Positions 1 to 8,923 of a DNA stretch of 64,000 nucleotides are shown here, piece by piece. Each line of letters starts with the position of its first letter. The first letter of the stretch is position 1. This stretch comes from Nostoc sp. KVJ3 (GTDB taxonomy: Bacteria > Cyanobacteriota > Cyanobacteriia > Cyanobacteriales > Nostocaceae): NCBI RefSeq assembly GCF_026127265.1, contig NZ_WWFG01000002.1:1-64000 (forward strand), in the 5' to 3' direction. Both the position numbers and the translations under genes were made by a program. The notes beneath the pieces are model-generated. The model saw nothing but the letters and a program-made list of their open reading frames with translations. It ran no database searches and was not told the DNA's origin.

Positions 1-256
1 GGATTTGCGTGAAAAGAAGATGATTTCGATCCACAAAAAGAAGATTACTGTGCATAAACCTGTTACCTTAAGTAGGCAATTCACATAAAATCAATGGGAG
101 AAAGGGGAATCGGCGCGTGTTTTATTTTGAAAGATGACACTAATAGCTAGAGGTAAATCTAAAATTGAATAATTTCAGCTATTGCCAATTTCCACTTCTT
201 TCCAGACAATGCTTAAAAGTAGTAGGCTGTATCTGGAAGGATTTCGGTAGCTAAAA

Positions 257-1747
257 ATGACCACCGGATACATCCTCATCGCAGCAATTTTAATCTTGGG
301 AGGCGTAATTGCCACCGTGGGCGATCGCATCGGCACACGAGTTGGCAAAGCCCGCCTCTCACTTTTTAAGCTTCGTCCAAAAAATACCGCTGTAGTGGTA
401 ACTATTTTTACGGGCGGTTTGATTTCAGCATCAACACTAGGAATTTTATTCGCTGCCGACGAAGGTTTGCGAAAGGGAGTCTTTGAATTAGAAGATATTC
501 AAACAGACCTCAGACAGAAGCGGGAACAGCTAAAAACCGCAGAAACTCAGAAAAGTCAGGTAGAGAGTGAGCTAAATCAAGCAAGAGTTGCCCAAACAAA
601 AGCACAACAAGACTTACAGGTAATTAACCAATCCTTACAGGCGGTGAATGCCAAACAACGCCAAACACAAGCTCAGTTGAACCGCACCATTGGTCAACAA
701 GCCCTGACTCAAACTCAACTCCAACGCACTCAAGGTCAGCTAGAGCAAGTTGTAACTCAGTATCAAAAAGCCATAGCTGAGTTGCAAAGCGTTTCCAAGC
801 AGAGAAAGGAGCTACATACGGCAGTTGAATTACTCAAGACAGAACGCCAACGACTTTATGCTGAAGCTAAAAAAGCCATTGACGAAGCCAAAACAGCCAT
901 TGAAAAACGCGATCGCGAACTCGCTAATCGCCAAGAAGCCATAGAAGTACGCGATCAAAAAATTGGTCAACTCGATCAACTAATTCAAAAGCGGAATGTA
1001 GAAGTTGCAGCACGAGAGCAAGTGATTGCCACACGTGAGTCGCGCCTCAAAGAATTGGAAGCACAACAGGAGCAACTAGAACTAGAAGTTGCAAGGCTAG
1101 AAAAATATTACCAGTCCTACCGCGACCTGCGTCTAGGTAAGCTGGCCTTAGTTCGCGGTCAAGTTCTATCTGCTGCTGTCATTCGTGTTACCAAACCTGC
1201 TGCTGCTCGTCAGGCAGTGGTACAACTTTTACAAGAAGCCGATCGCAACGCCAACCTCGAATTAAGTGAGCCTGGGGCAAATCCTGCCAATGTAGAGCTA
1301 CTGCACGTGACTCAGGATAGGGTTGACCAATTGAGCAAGCAGATTAGCGATGGTCAAGAATACGTGATGCGAATTTTCTCGGCTGGTAATTATGTCAGGG
1401 GAGAAAAGCAGATAGAGTTTTTCGCTGATACAGCCAGAAATCAATTAGTTTTTTCGGGAGGCGCAGTGTTAGCCACAACTACTGCCGATTCCAAAACCAT
1501 GACATCCTATCAGTTACAGCAACGGCTAGAAATACTAATTTCTGCTTCCCAATTTCGGGCTCGTAACGCCGGAATTGTCGAAAATGTGCAAGTAGAAGGG
1601 ACTTTTCTGCGCTTTGTCACCCAATTAAGACAGTACAATCAACCATTGGAAATCAAAGCGATCGCGGCAGAGGACACTTATACAGCCGGGCCATTGAGAG
1701 TAAAATTAGTGGCAATAGTCAACGGAAAAATTATTTTTAGTACTTAA
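257..1747 (+). CDS. DUF3084 domain membrane coiled-coil protein
   Basis: The protein has 496 residues. Two hydrophobic segments lie near the N-terminus (about residues 4-22 and 44-66), followed by a long Q/E/K/R-rich coiled coil (about 75-290) and a globular C-terminal domain. This layout is that of the DUF3084 proteins of cyanobacteria; the molecular role is unknown. The inferred topology is membrane-anchored with the coiled coil on one face. It lies 115 bases upstream of the YqgF-like gene on the same strand, so the two may be co-transcribed. The ATG at 257 starts directly into the first membrane segment. I am confident it is a real gene, less so of the family name. Confidence 0.85.
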   Translation: MTTGYILIAAILILGGVIATVGDRIGTRVGKARLSLFKLRPKNTAVVVTIFTGGLISASTLGILFAADEGLRKGVFELEDIQTDLRQKREQLKTAETQKSQVESELNQARVAQTKAQQDLQVINQSLQAVNAKQRQTQAQLNRTIGQQALTQTQLQRTQGQLEQVVTQYQKAIAELQSVSKQRKELHTAVELLKTERQRLYAEAKKAIDEAKTAIEKRDRELANRQEAIEVRDQKIGQLDQLIQKRNVEVAAREQVIATRESRLKELEAQQEQLELEVARLEKYYQSYRDLRLGKLALVRGQVLSAAVIRVTKPAAARQAVVQLLQEADRNANLELSEPGANPANVELLHVTQDRVDQLSKQISDGQEYVMRIFSAGNYVRGEKQIEFFADTARNQLVFSGGAVLATTTADSKTMTSYQLQQRLEILISASQFRARNAGIVENVQVEGTFLRFVTQLRQYNQPLEIKAIAAEDTYTAGPLRVKLVAIVNGKIIFST

Positions 1748-1862
1748 AACATTATTTGCACACTGTTATTAGTAAGATTTAAACATATTCAACAGCAGTC
1801 AAAATAGTTACTGTAATTGCATTTATTGATTTCTAATTCTTAATTTTAATTTTTAATTTCTT

Positions 1863-2315
1863 ATGACTTTCCGCGAATTTTCACCAACGCAACCAGTCAT
1901 ATTAGGGTTTGATCCAGGTCGAGATAAGTGTGGTTTAGCGGTGATGGGACTGGATCGGCAATTGTATTATCATCAGGTCGTGCTAGCAAAAGAGGCGATC
2001 GCTACCATTGAAACACTGCGGCAAAAGTTTCCTATCTCTTTGATGGTGATGGGCGACCAAACTACAGCCAAGGAGTGGAGACAGAAGTTATATCAGGAAT
2101 TGACAGAGCCTCTAAGTATTATTTTAATTGATGAGCGCTACACAACCTTAGAAGCACGCGATCGCTATTGGCAAATGTTCCCCCCCAAAGGGCTAATAAA
2201 GCTATTACCACAAGGTCTGCGACAGCCACCAAGACCAATCGATGACATTGTTGCCATCCTTTTAATCGAAAGATACTTAAACCGCCTCACTGAATCGACA
2301 CTCAACCAATCTTAG
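1863..2315 (+). CDS. YqgF/RuvX-like RNase H-fold nuclease
   Basis: The protein has 150 residues, a usual length for this family. The N-terminal motif GFDPGRDKCGLAV (about residues 15-27) is the first acidic strand of the RNase H fold. IDERYTTLEARDRYW (about 88-102) is the second family motif, and a late PIDDIVAILL supplies another conserved acidic patch. The family is annotated as pre-16S rRNA-processing nuclease or Holliday-junction resolvase-like. Cyanobacteria often carry this divergent version next to DUF3084, as here. Which substrate it cuts cannot be told from sequence. The ATG at 1863 follows an AT-rich tract without a clear ribosome binding site. Confidence 0.8.
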   Translation: MTFREFSPTQPVILGFDPGRDKCGLAVMGLDRQLYYHQVVLAKEAIATIETLRQKFPISLMVMGDQTTAKEWRQKLYQELTEPLSIILIDERYTTLEARDRYWQMFPPKGLIKLLPQGLRQPPRPIDDIVAILLIERYLNRLTESTLNQS

Positions 2316-2422
2316 ATTTGGGATTTTTGATTTTGGATTAAAGGAAAAATTTAAAACCTAAAACTCAAAATCTAACAATTTTGAATTCAATCTCAAATCT
2401 CAAATCGAATGGCTTCTAACTT

Positions 2423-2689
2423 TCAAATTTCCGCCCGAATAGTAAAAGCATAATCTCCTCCGGGCTCTAGCTGATAATCTTGTTGCTCTAAAAATCGACC
2501 GAGAGGTTCTTTGATTAAGGCGCGGCCTTGAGAAGGCTTGACGGCAAGTTCTCCCCGGCGAAAATGCCACTGGAAATGCCACTCAAACTCACCTGCACTC
2601 ACTTCACCCTCAAGGAAGCCGTGTTGCCAGGATTGGCGGGTGATTCTGACATGGGCAATGGTTTCTGGCAGTCGTCTTTTAGCACTCAC
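2423..2689 (-). CDS. DUF3146 family small protein
   Basis: This 88-residue soluble protein has no signal or membrane segment. It is rich in aromatic and charged residues (for example EFEWHFQWHFRRGEL near the middle) and resembles the short cyanobacterial DUF3146 family as I recall it. Function is unknown. It converges on the YqgF-like gene. Opposite-frame readings of similar length over the same bases lack a plausible protein composition, so this minus-strand frame is chosen. The bases between the two genes (about 2320-2410) are low-complexity short repeats of the motif aaaatctaa. Confidence 0.65.
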   Translation of the reverse strand: MSAKRRLPETIAHVRITRQSWQHGFLEGEVSAGEFEWHFQWHFRRGELAVKPSQGRALIKEPLGRFLEQQDYQLEPGGDYAFTIRAEI

Positions 2690-2856
2690 AACGCTTTATG
2701 TCAAGTTTAGAATAACAGCCGCTCATATAGGCTGGCTTCTTATTTTATTTATCAAACATAGCTTAAATAGACAAACTGACAAAGTGGGTATTTGTAGTTG
2801 AGCAAAAATGCTGCTAATGGAGAATACTGTTAAATTTCAGTTAAAAGTGACTCTAG

Positions 2857-2945
2857 TAGACATCTCCAAAAAAATGTAGAGACGTTACATTATAACGTTT
2901 CTACAAGGTTTCAGGTAACGCATAATTAATTTCTGGAGATGTCTA
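2857..2945. repeat. Small inverted-repeat element (MITE-like), copy 1
   Basis: This 89-bp element is bounded by perfect 11-bp terminal inverted repeats, tagacatctcc and ggagatgtcta. It also has an internal hairpin built on tgtagagacg and its near complement. It carries no gene. A second copy with the same ends and similar interior lies at 18725-18814. The shared ends, size and foldback structure are those of a non-autonomous mobile element; the transposase that would move it is not in this window. Confidence 0.75.
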
Positions 2946-3043
2946 ATCATTTGTGATAGACAATATCCCCAGCTTCCTAGCTAAGTCAGCGAACTATGAC
3001 TTTAGTCTATTAGCATAGTGATAAGTAGTGCGGATAGTTTTTG

Positions 3044-3805
3044 TTAAAATCTTAGGAATGAGTGTATTCTAGACACTACATATCTAATGCTTCTTTCATC
3101 AGTGTATTGTGGATTGATTGGGATTTCTTTGAATGATTTCAGCACAATTACAGCCCGATAAAGCTTAGAGGATTTATATTGCTTTTCTTGGATATCAAAA
3201 CGCAGAATATTTTCTAGTGGATATTCGATAACTTGGTTGTCACGCAAACTTTTACGTTCGATAAGTACCTTATCAATGCTCTTATAGAAGGTGCAGATAG
3301 TTACAGGTGATGTTCCAAAAAAAGCAGCGATCGCCATGATAATTAATATAAATAAACTTAAGAAAAAGAGATAATTTTGCTGATTTTGCTGTATAAATAG
3401 AGAAGTTTGAGCAGAATTGATAAAATTATTAGTTTTCAAGATAAATTCCTGATTTTCTTCATAACTAATATGGGATAAAAGAGGAAACTCTTGAAATGGA
3501 GTCACAATTATAACTTGATAGGTTTTACCCCCTTTGCTAGTAGTCTTTGTAAGAATGTATGCTTCCTGGGGATCAAATATTTTGAGTTTTTCCATACTTC
3601 CTAGTAAATTAAACCGCTTCAATTCACAGTTAATTTGGTTTGATGAAGGTCGAATACAATTGAGACGAACTGAAGCAGAATCAAACACTAAGCAGTAAAT
3701 CAAAAAGCTTAAACAGACAATAAAAGTACACCACCCGCTAACCCAATATCCGATTGGTCGATGCTTTAGCTGCAATCTTGTCCGGGTTTCTTCTACAATT
3801 TTCAT
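3044..3805 (-). CDS. Unknown two-TM membrane protein
   Basis: This 253-residue protein is not recognised. There are two hydrophobic segments, about residues 22-42 and 146-166. Between them is a predicted extracytoplasmic domain of about 100 residues containing two cysteines (in LNCIRP and INCEL). The C-terminal 80 residues are hydrophilic and look like a small beta-rich domain of the bacterial PH-like kind, but this is only an impression. Codon use is AT-rich like its surroundings. It stands alone, reading away from the aldo/keto reductase that starts at 3967. Confidence 0.7.
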   Translation of the reverse strand: MKIVEETRTRLQLKHRPIGYWVSGWCTFIVCLSFLIYCLVFDSASVRLNCIRPSSNQINCELKRFNLLGSMEKLKIFDPQEAYILTKTTSKGGKTYQVIIVTPFQEFPLLSHISYEENQEFILKTNNFINSAQTSLFIQQNQQNYLFFLSLFILIIMAIAAFFGTSPVTICTFYKSIDKVLIERKSLRDNQVIEYPLENILRFDIQEKQYKSSKLYRAVIVLKSFKEIPINPQYTDERSIRYVVSRIHSFLRF

Positions 3806-3966
3806 CAGCGTCTGTGTATAGAATATTTCCCCCCTGACTAGAGTATTCCCCTCATGGCCTATTCATCGATCATCAACTCTAAGTACTAGGGAGGATTTAT
3901 GATAAATTGCTAAAAAAGCTTTGACTAGCTGGTAGATAATTAGGGCAGAAAGCTATAGCTAGAAGC

Positions 3967-4833
3967 ATGGAAAGCAAACAACTAGGAAAAACTGGTATCT
4001 TTGTGAGTACGATCGGTTTGGGTGGTATGCCCATGTCAATTTCTAATCGCCCTCCTGAATCCCAATCAATCCAAGTTATTCATCGGGCTTTGGATTTGGG
4101 TATTACATTTATTGACACTGCCGACTCTTACTGCAAAGATGAGTCAGAAAAACACCACAACGAGCGACTAATCCACAAGGCGCTTACTAGTTACAAAGGC
4201 GATGTTAGCCAAGTAATTGTGGCAACTAAAGGGGGTTTGATGCGTCCCGATGGAAACTGGACAAGCAACGGCAACCCAAAACATTTGCGCGAAACAATTC
4301 GAGTTAGCTTTGAGGCGTTAGGTGGTACTAAACCCATTGATGTTTGGCAATACCATTCTCCCGATCCTAATTACACCATTGAAGAATCCCTTACACCAGT
4401 TAAAGAAGCTGTGGAAGCAGGTTTGATTAGATTTGTAGGAGTTTCTAACTTTTCCGTCGAACAAATTAAGTGGGCGCGGGATGTAGTAGATATTGTCTCA
4501 GTGCAGAATCAATATAGCCCTTGGCAACGACAGCCAGAAAATGATGGCGTGTTGGAGTATTGCGAACAGCAAGGATTGACCTTTTTACCTTGGAGTCCTT
4601 TTGGTGGTAGACGTCGCCATCAGGATTTGTCCGATATTCCTGCGATCGCTAAGTTAGCTAAAGAAAAAGACGTGTCAGTATATAATATCGTTCTGGCATG
4701 GTTACGTTCCAAGTCGCCCGCTATTTTGCCAATCCCCGGTGCTAGCAAGATTTCTAGTATTGAAGACTCAGTACAAGCTATCAATGTAAAACTATCTGAT
4801 GAAGAAGTGCAAAAAATTGATCGGGCAACTTAA
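3967..4833 (+). CDS. Aldo/keto reductase
   Basis: This 288-residue protein would reduce carbonyl groups with NADPH through a TIM barrel. The opening LGKTGIFVSTIGLGGMPM is the first strand of the family. FIDTADSY (about residues 49-56) carries the catalytic Asp and Tyr, and the Lys and His of the tetrad are in ATKGG and WQYHSPD. PIPGASKISSIEDS near the C-terminus is the usual cofactor phosphate-binding region. It is somewhat shorter than the 335-residue homologue at 24320 and clearly only a distant paralogue. It looks monocistronic, with a perfect inverted repeat 60 bases downstream. The physiological substrate is unknown. Confidence 0.9.
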   Translation: MESKQLGKTGIFVSTIGLGGMPMSISNRPPESQSIQVIHRALDLGITFIDTADSYCKDESEKHHNERLIHKALTSYKGDVSQVIVATKGGLMRPDGNWTSNGNPKHLRETIRVSFEALGGTKPIDVWQYHSPDPNYTIEESLTPVKEAVEAGLIRFVGVSNFSVEQIKWARDVVDIVSVQNQYSPWQRQPENDGVLEYCEQQGLTFLPWSPFGGRRRHQDLSDIPAIAKLAKEKDVSVYNIVLAWLRSKSPAILPIPGASKISSIEDSVQAINVKLSDEEVQKIDRAT

Positions 4834-4894
4834 TCATTTTCACTAACTAATCATAGATATGGTTATTTGATGAAAATATATAGATCCTAAATCC

Positions 4895-4951
4895 GCGATA
4901 AATCGCCGTCAAGACGAAGGACTGATTTCTGTAAAGACGGCGATTTATCGC
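4895..4951. repeat. Perfect 16-bp inverted repeat, possible terminator
   Basis: The arms gcgataaatcgccgtc (4895-4910) and gacggcgatttatcgc (4936-4951) are perfectly complementary around a 25-base loop. No T-run follows, so it is more likely a dispersed foldback repeat than a classic intrinsic terminator. It sits just after the aldo/keto reductase and could still end its transcript. Confidence 0.6.
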
Positions 4952-5826
4952 ATCTCTTGCCTTAACCGAACAATATTAGGATAGCCCTCACAACATAGCT
5001 GAAAATATAATATCGGCTGTTTGGTGGTACAATAACCTCGTACTGGTTAAACCAAAGGCTGCAAGATTTAACTTAATAGTTAAGTTGATAAGTGTAATAG
5101 CTAGTATAAATTGCATCTGCCTTGAGTGAGCCGAATCGTTGAGTGGTTTCTCGTTATCAGCCGCTAGAGCCTCTACCGAGTAAGTTTTGTTGTGTTCCTG
5201 ATCGTTTTGGCAAAATTGGCATTAAAGGCAATTGGATTACTAAAAACTATTGCGTCTTCTAGCTATTTTTGTCGTCGAGATTGCAATTTATAACTTTGGG
5301 TTGCTGACAGCAGTGTTTTTTGAGTATTATGTATTGTGCGTCTGCTTTCCCAGCTTTTCATGTAACGCCTCACGTTTACTATTACGAGAGTTTGCGCTGT
5401 TATATTTAGTGTGTAATCTAAGCTTGTTTGCTGTGTACTAGCGATCGCTAGTACGATCCCCAGTAACCTAATTATGTTACCTCTATTTGCAGGATCCATC
5501 AGGCCAAACTATAGTTTTAATATTCCCTGACCAATACCTATTGTTGGTGCCTTTGGTTATATCAATTGGGACATTATATATTATGTAGTAATTACTGAGT
5601 TCTCAGCATATTTACTATACTCGCATATTTCTGTAAAAAAACATTCAGTACCTGAGTAAGAAAAGGTGTAGACAATGATACTTAATTTTTGTAAAACTCT
5701 TTAAACTTTGAAGGAAATATTTCGTCAAAGTTTTTAGTTTCTTGTTATACATATAATTACTGCCTGCCCCATTGCTGCATAGGTATTGCTTCTCACATAG
5801 CAACCGCCCCTCTAGAGAGTCTACAA
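4952..5826. other. Long AT-rich intergenic region, no supported gene
   Basis: About 875 bases hold no convincing reading frame; two short frames at 5250-5499 overlap on opposite strands and have no family resemblance. It forms an unusually long upstream region for the exported protein at 5827 and could contain its promoter, a long leader or a small RNA. I see no tRNA-like fold and no recognised riboswitch. Confidence 0.5.
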
Positions 5827-7149
5827 ATGCTTAAACCCCTTTTGCTGTCAGGATGGTTCCGCGCGCAACCATTTTTCAATTACGTTGTCGTTGTGATACT
5901 GATTGCACCCTTGCTAGGAGCATCGGGTAACTCGACCCCAGCCAGATCCGAAGTAGCTAAACTAACTTCAACGACTGGAGATTCTGACTCTGTATCAAAG
6001 GAAATAGCTGTAGTTGGGGAACCTGAAATAGCTGGAAGATTAAAAACAGATCGGATAAACTCCTTAACAGAAAAAGTTGATTCTGTGCCAACACAAAGTA
6101 CTGCTGTCCAAGAACCGCAAGTATTACCAGCAGATAAAATTGAGTCTTTGGCTCAAGCAGATAGTTCTGTATCAAACAGCGATGTAACTGTTCCTGATAC
6201 TTTGGCAGCAGTTGAACTTGCACCATCAACAGATGTTCCTGTTAGTCAGCTTAATTTAATACAAAAACTCAAAGCTGCTAATGTCAAGTCTTTGAAAAGA
6301 CAAGAAAATTCTCTCTATAGAGATAAGTCTTTGACTAAATCATTGACAGCAACTCAAGTAGCACCAACTCTTAGAGAATCACAACCAACCACCACAACGG
6401 AAACACCTGTTGCCGAACCAGTTGATGAGTCCCAAGCAGAACAAATAGATCCATTAGGCAGTCCTCATCCTATTCCTTGGAAATGGATTACAACTACTCA
6501 AGAAGCTATTAGTTCCAAAGGTGGTTCTGGAGTGCGTCACTACCGCAGTGTACCCGTGGTTTCTCCAGATGGGAAATATGCTGTTTATAGCCGGGTACAA
6601 CTAGAAGTAAAACCTCAAATGTATAACAGTCGTGTTACCAGCGTTCTGTTTGTCCAAGATATGCAAACCAAGAAGTTATGGGTAATGGCTTCAACTACTC
6701 CTGTGAGCGATCCTTTATTAAAGGTAAAGGCTGTAAAAGAGGCAGTATCAGAAGAAACTGATACAAATGGTAAAATTGGGGTATTAGTTCCTGTTAGCTG
6801 GTCAGAAAAAGGCGATCGCTTTTTAGCACGCAAGTTTGAAGGTCTATTTAACACAGGTGATTCTACAGATAGCGCGGTGATTTGGGATCGGCAAAAAAAT
6901 CACGCTAATATAGTTGCTCCGGTTAATCAGGAAGAAGAGCATGAAAAAATTGCCGTCTTGTTAGGTTGGAGTAAAAGCCAACCGGATCATGTGCTATTCC
7001 GTACAGGTGAATTGGGCGAGGAAAACTGGCCATTAATGCAAGTTACTAATGATGGCAAAACTGTTACTACAACAGATAACGATCAGCCTATTACTTTTGG
7101 TAAAAAGGTTACAGAAGTTTGGGCAGGGCCACAAGTGGCCTATCGATAA
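5827..7149 (+). CDS. Exported or membrane-anchored protein of unknown function
   Basis: This 440-residue protein has a hydrophobic segment near residues 17-34, which acts as a signal or anchor. A long disordered stretch rich in Ser, Thr, Val, Gln and Glu follows (about 35-210), then a folded C-terminal domain. That domain contains VVSPDGKYAVYSRV, a strand pair of the type seen in TolB/WD40-like beta-propeller blades, and a second blade-like stretch SWSEKGDRFLARK. It probably works in the periplasm or at the cell surface. I do not recognise a named family. A hairpin with a T-run about 140 bases downstream likely ends the transcript. Confidence 0.7.
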   Translation: MLKPLLLSGWFRAQPFFNYVVVVILIAPLLGASGNSTPARSEVAKLTSTTGDSDSVSKEIAVVGEPEIAGRLKTDRINSLTEKVDSVPTQSTAVQEPQVLPADKIESLAQADSSVSNSDVTVPDTLAAVELAPSTDVPVSQLNLIQKLKAANVKSLKRQENSLYRDKSLTKSLTATQVAPTLRESQPTTTTETPVAEPVDESQAEQIDPLGSPHPIPWKWITTTQEAISSKGGSGVRHYRSVPVVSPDGKYAVYSRVQLEVKPQMYNSRVTSVLFVQDMQTKKLWVMASTTPVSDPLLKVKAVKEAVSEETDTNGKIGVLVPVSWSEKGDRFLARKFEGLFNTGDSTDSAVIWDRQKNHANIVAPVNQEEEHEKIAVLLGWSKSQPDHVLFRTGELGEENWPLMQVTNDGKTVTTTDNDQPITFGKKVTEVWAGPQVAYR

Positions 7150-7286
7150 GCCATTAAATAATTCGTAATTATGTTTTGTGATAGCGAAGCAGGAGCGTCT
7201 GGGGATTTAAACCCCAATCGCATTACAAGCAACCCATAGGGGATGGGGACTTTCACCCCTTTATTCGTTAAAAATCTTATATATTT

Positions 7287-7322
7287 CCGTTATTGCCAGT
7301 AGTGATAACGGGATTTTTTTTA
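7287..7322 (+). terminator. Intrinsic terminator after the exported protein gene
   Basis: The stem ccgttat / ataacgg (7287-7293 and 7305-7311) closes an 11-base loop and is followed by a run of nine T residues. This is a textbook Rho-independent terminator for the gene ending at 7149. A GC-rich repeat fragment lies between the stop codon and the hairpin. Confidence 0.7.
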
Positions 7323-7407
7323 ATGTAATATTAAGTGCGGCTAATAAAACTGGATAAAAACGTTCGTAGTCAAGACTGAAGTCCTGATTTTATTCATGTA
7401 GTATCTC

Positions 7408-7433
7408 GTAGTGAGAACTTTAGTCCTCACTAC
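7408..7433. repeat. Short foldback repeat
   Basis: An 8-bp perfect stem, gtagtgag and ctcactac, flanks the core aactttagtc. A diverged relative of the same unit lies just before it (about 7363-7390). Repeats of this kind are scattered in Nostoc intergenic DNA. It lies between the terminator at 7287 and the convergent end of minE. Confidence 0.5.
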
Positions 7434-7501
7434 AAACCAAAGTTTTTATTATGGATATTTTGACGCACATCATTATGATAAATATTTTTGGCAACAAAGA
7501 T

Positions 7502-7792
7502 TTATTTATCACCTCTTTCCCATTCAGGGATGGCTCCTTTTACCCTACGGATGGGCAAATTAGCAATTAAAGCTGTGGTTCGTTGGTTGCTTTCTAAGGA
7601 GAACTCCAAGCCCTCTGTCTCAATTTCAACATAGCGACAGACTACATCTAGGATTTCTTTTCGCATTTTTTCCAACGTTTGAGGATCTAAATCAGCGCGA
7701 TCGTGAGCAATCACCAATTGCAGGCGACGTTTAACTTGAGTTCGACTGCTATCAGGGCCGCGAGAAAAAAGTTTTTCTAGAAGTTCAATCAT
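7502..7792 (-). CDS. minE: Cell division topological specificity factor MinE
   Basis: This 96-residue protein is the usual MinE length. It binds MinD at the membrane, stimulates its ATPase and drives Min oscillation, so that the Z-ring forms only at mid-cell. The N-terminal MIELLEKLFSRG is the membrane-targeting and MinD-binding part. RLQLVIAHDRADLDPQTLEK is the conserved contact helix/strand, and the C-terminus forms the dimer. It is the last gene of minC-minD-minE, starting 36 bases after minD ends. Confidence 0.97.
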   Translation of the reverse strand: MIELLEKLFSRGPDSSRTQVKRRLQLVIAHDRADLDPQTLEKMRKEILDVVCRYVEIETEGLEFSLESNQRTTALIANLPIRRVKGAIPEWERGDK

Positions 7793-7828
7793 TACGAATA
7801 GGTCTGGCGCGGAGACTGGAAAAGTAAG

Positions 7829-8635
7829 TTAAACAATCTTAGTCCACAACAACCTTCGTAGACGGGCGAAGATGCTGTCTTGGGATGAGTCGATCTCCAG
7901 AAATTCGACACTTTCCCCTTCTAATCTACGAGCAATGTTCTCAAAGGCTGTGGCAGCTAAAGAGGGATTTTCCGCTAACACTAAGGGTTCGCCGCGATTG
8001 GTAGATACAATAACACGCTCGTCGTCAGGGATTACCCCGATCAGGGGAATGGCGAGAAGTTCCTGAACATCTTGCACTGACATCATATCATTTGCCTGCA
8101 CCATTGCGGGTCTGATGCGGTTAATTATTAAATGAACACGCTTGATACCTTGTGCTTCTAGTAAACCAACTACCCGATCGGCATCACGAACTGAAGAAAT
8201 TTCTGGCGTGCTGACAACTAGTGCTTCTTTTGCCGGGCCGATCGCATTTTTAAACCCATTTTCAATCCCGGCGGGGCTATCGATGATCACGTACTGATAC
8301 TTTTGCGCTAGGGCATTCACCAGTAACTTCATCTGTTCTGGTGTGACTGCATCTTTGGAGCGATTTTGGGCTGCTGGTAGGAGTACAAGATTGGGTTGGC
8401 GCTTATCTTTCACCAAGGCTTGTTCTAAGCGGCACTCTCTGGCCAAGACTTCCACCGCAGTATAAACGATGCGGTTTTCCAGCCCTAGCAGCAAATCCAA
8501 ATTTCTCAAACCAAAATCCGCATCAACCAAGGCAACTTGACGACCCATTTTGGCTAAAGCCATGCCCAGATTTGCTGAAACTGTGGTTTTACCCACTCCT
8601 CCTTTACCGGAGGTAATCACTATAATGCGAGTCAT
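7829..8635 (-). CDS. minD: Septum site-determining ATPase MinD
   Basis: This 268-residue protein is the membrane-cycling ATPase that recruits MinC and is released by MinE. The deviant Walker A motif SGKGGVGKTT is at residues 8-17, followed by VDADFGLRNLDLLLG. The segment DSPAGIENGF is the switch region. The C-terminal amphipathic helix (FARLRRLLW) is the membrane-targeting sequence. It is the middle gene of the min operon, 288 bases after minC. Part of that gap is a dispersed repeat containing gcgatgtctggcgaca. Confidence 0.97.
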   Translation of the reverse strand: MTRIIVITSGKGGVGKTTVSANLGMALAKMGRQVALVDADFGLRNLDLLLGLENRIVYTAVEVLARECRLEQALVKDKRQPNLVLLPAAQNRSKDAVTPEQMKLLVNALAQKYQYVIIDSPAGIENGFKNAIGPAKEALVVSTPEISSVRDADRVVGLLEAQGIKRVHLIINRIRPAMVQANDMMSVQDVQELLAIPLIGVIPDDERVIVSTNRGEPLVLAENPSLAATAFENIARRLEGESVEFLEIDSSQDSIFARLRRLLWTKIV

Positions 8636-8923
8636 GATAGAAATGCGGTCAATGAGGGTTCAGGAAATATAAAACTGTAAATTGCAGTATAAAGTATGAA
8701 GTATCGTATCAAGTATGAAGAAATATCTGATCTCCCTGATTCGGACGAGGGATAAATATTTTTTGATTGCGATGTCTGGCGACAAGCTGCTTTGCGTCTA
8801 CGCTCGGTCGTGTGAAATACACAACGCTAGGGATAGGGATTAGAGTAGTGTATTCCATCTACATGAAAACCGCTATATTTCATCCTTCATATTCTTCATA
8901 TTTTAGGTAAATATTCAGGGCTA

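Noticed and set aside
2..88. Open plus-strand frame at the very start, possibly the end of an upstream gene
   Set aside because: Only 28 codons are visible, with a lysine-rich composition and no recognisable motif, so it cannot be separated from chance.
5250..5499. Two short overlapping frames (63 and 78 codons) on opposite strands
   Set aside because: No family resemblance, no ribosome site, and composition typical of non-coding AT-rich DNA.
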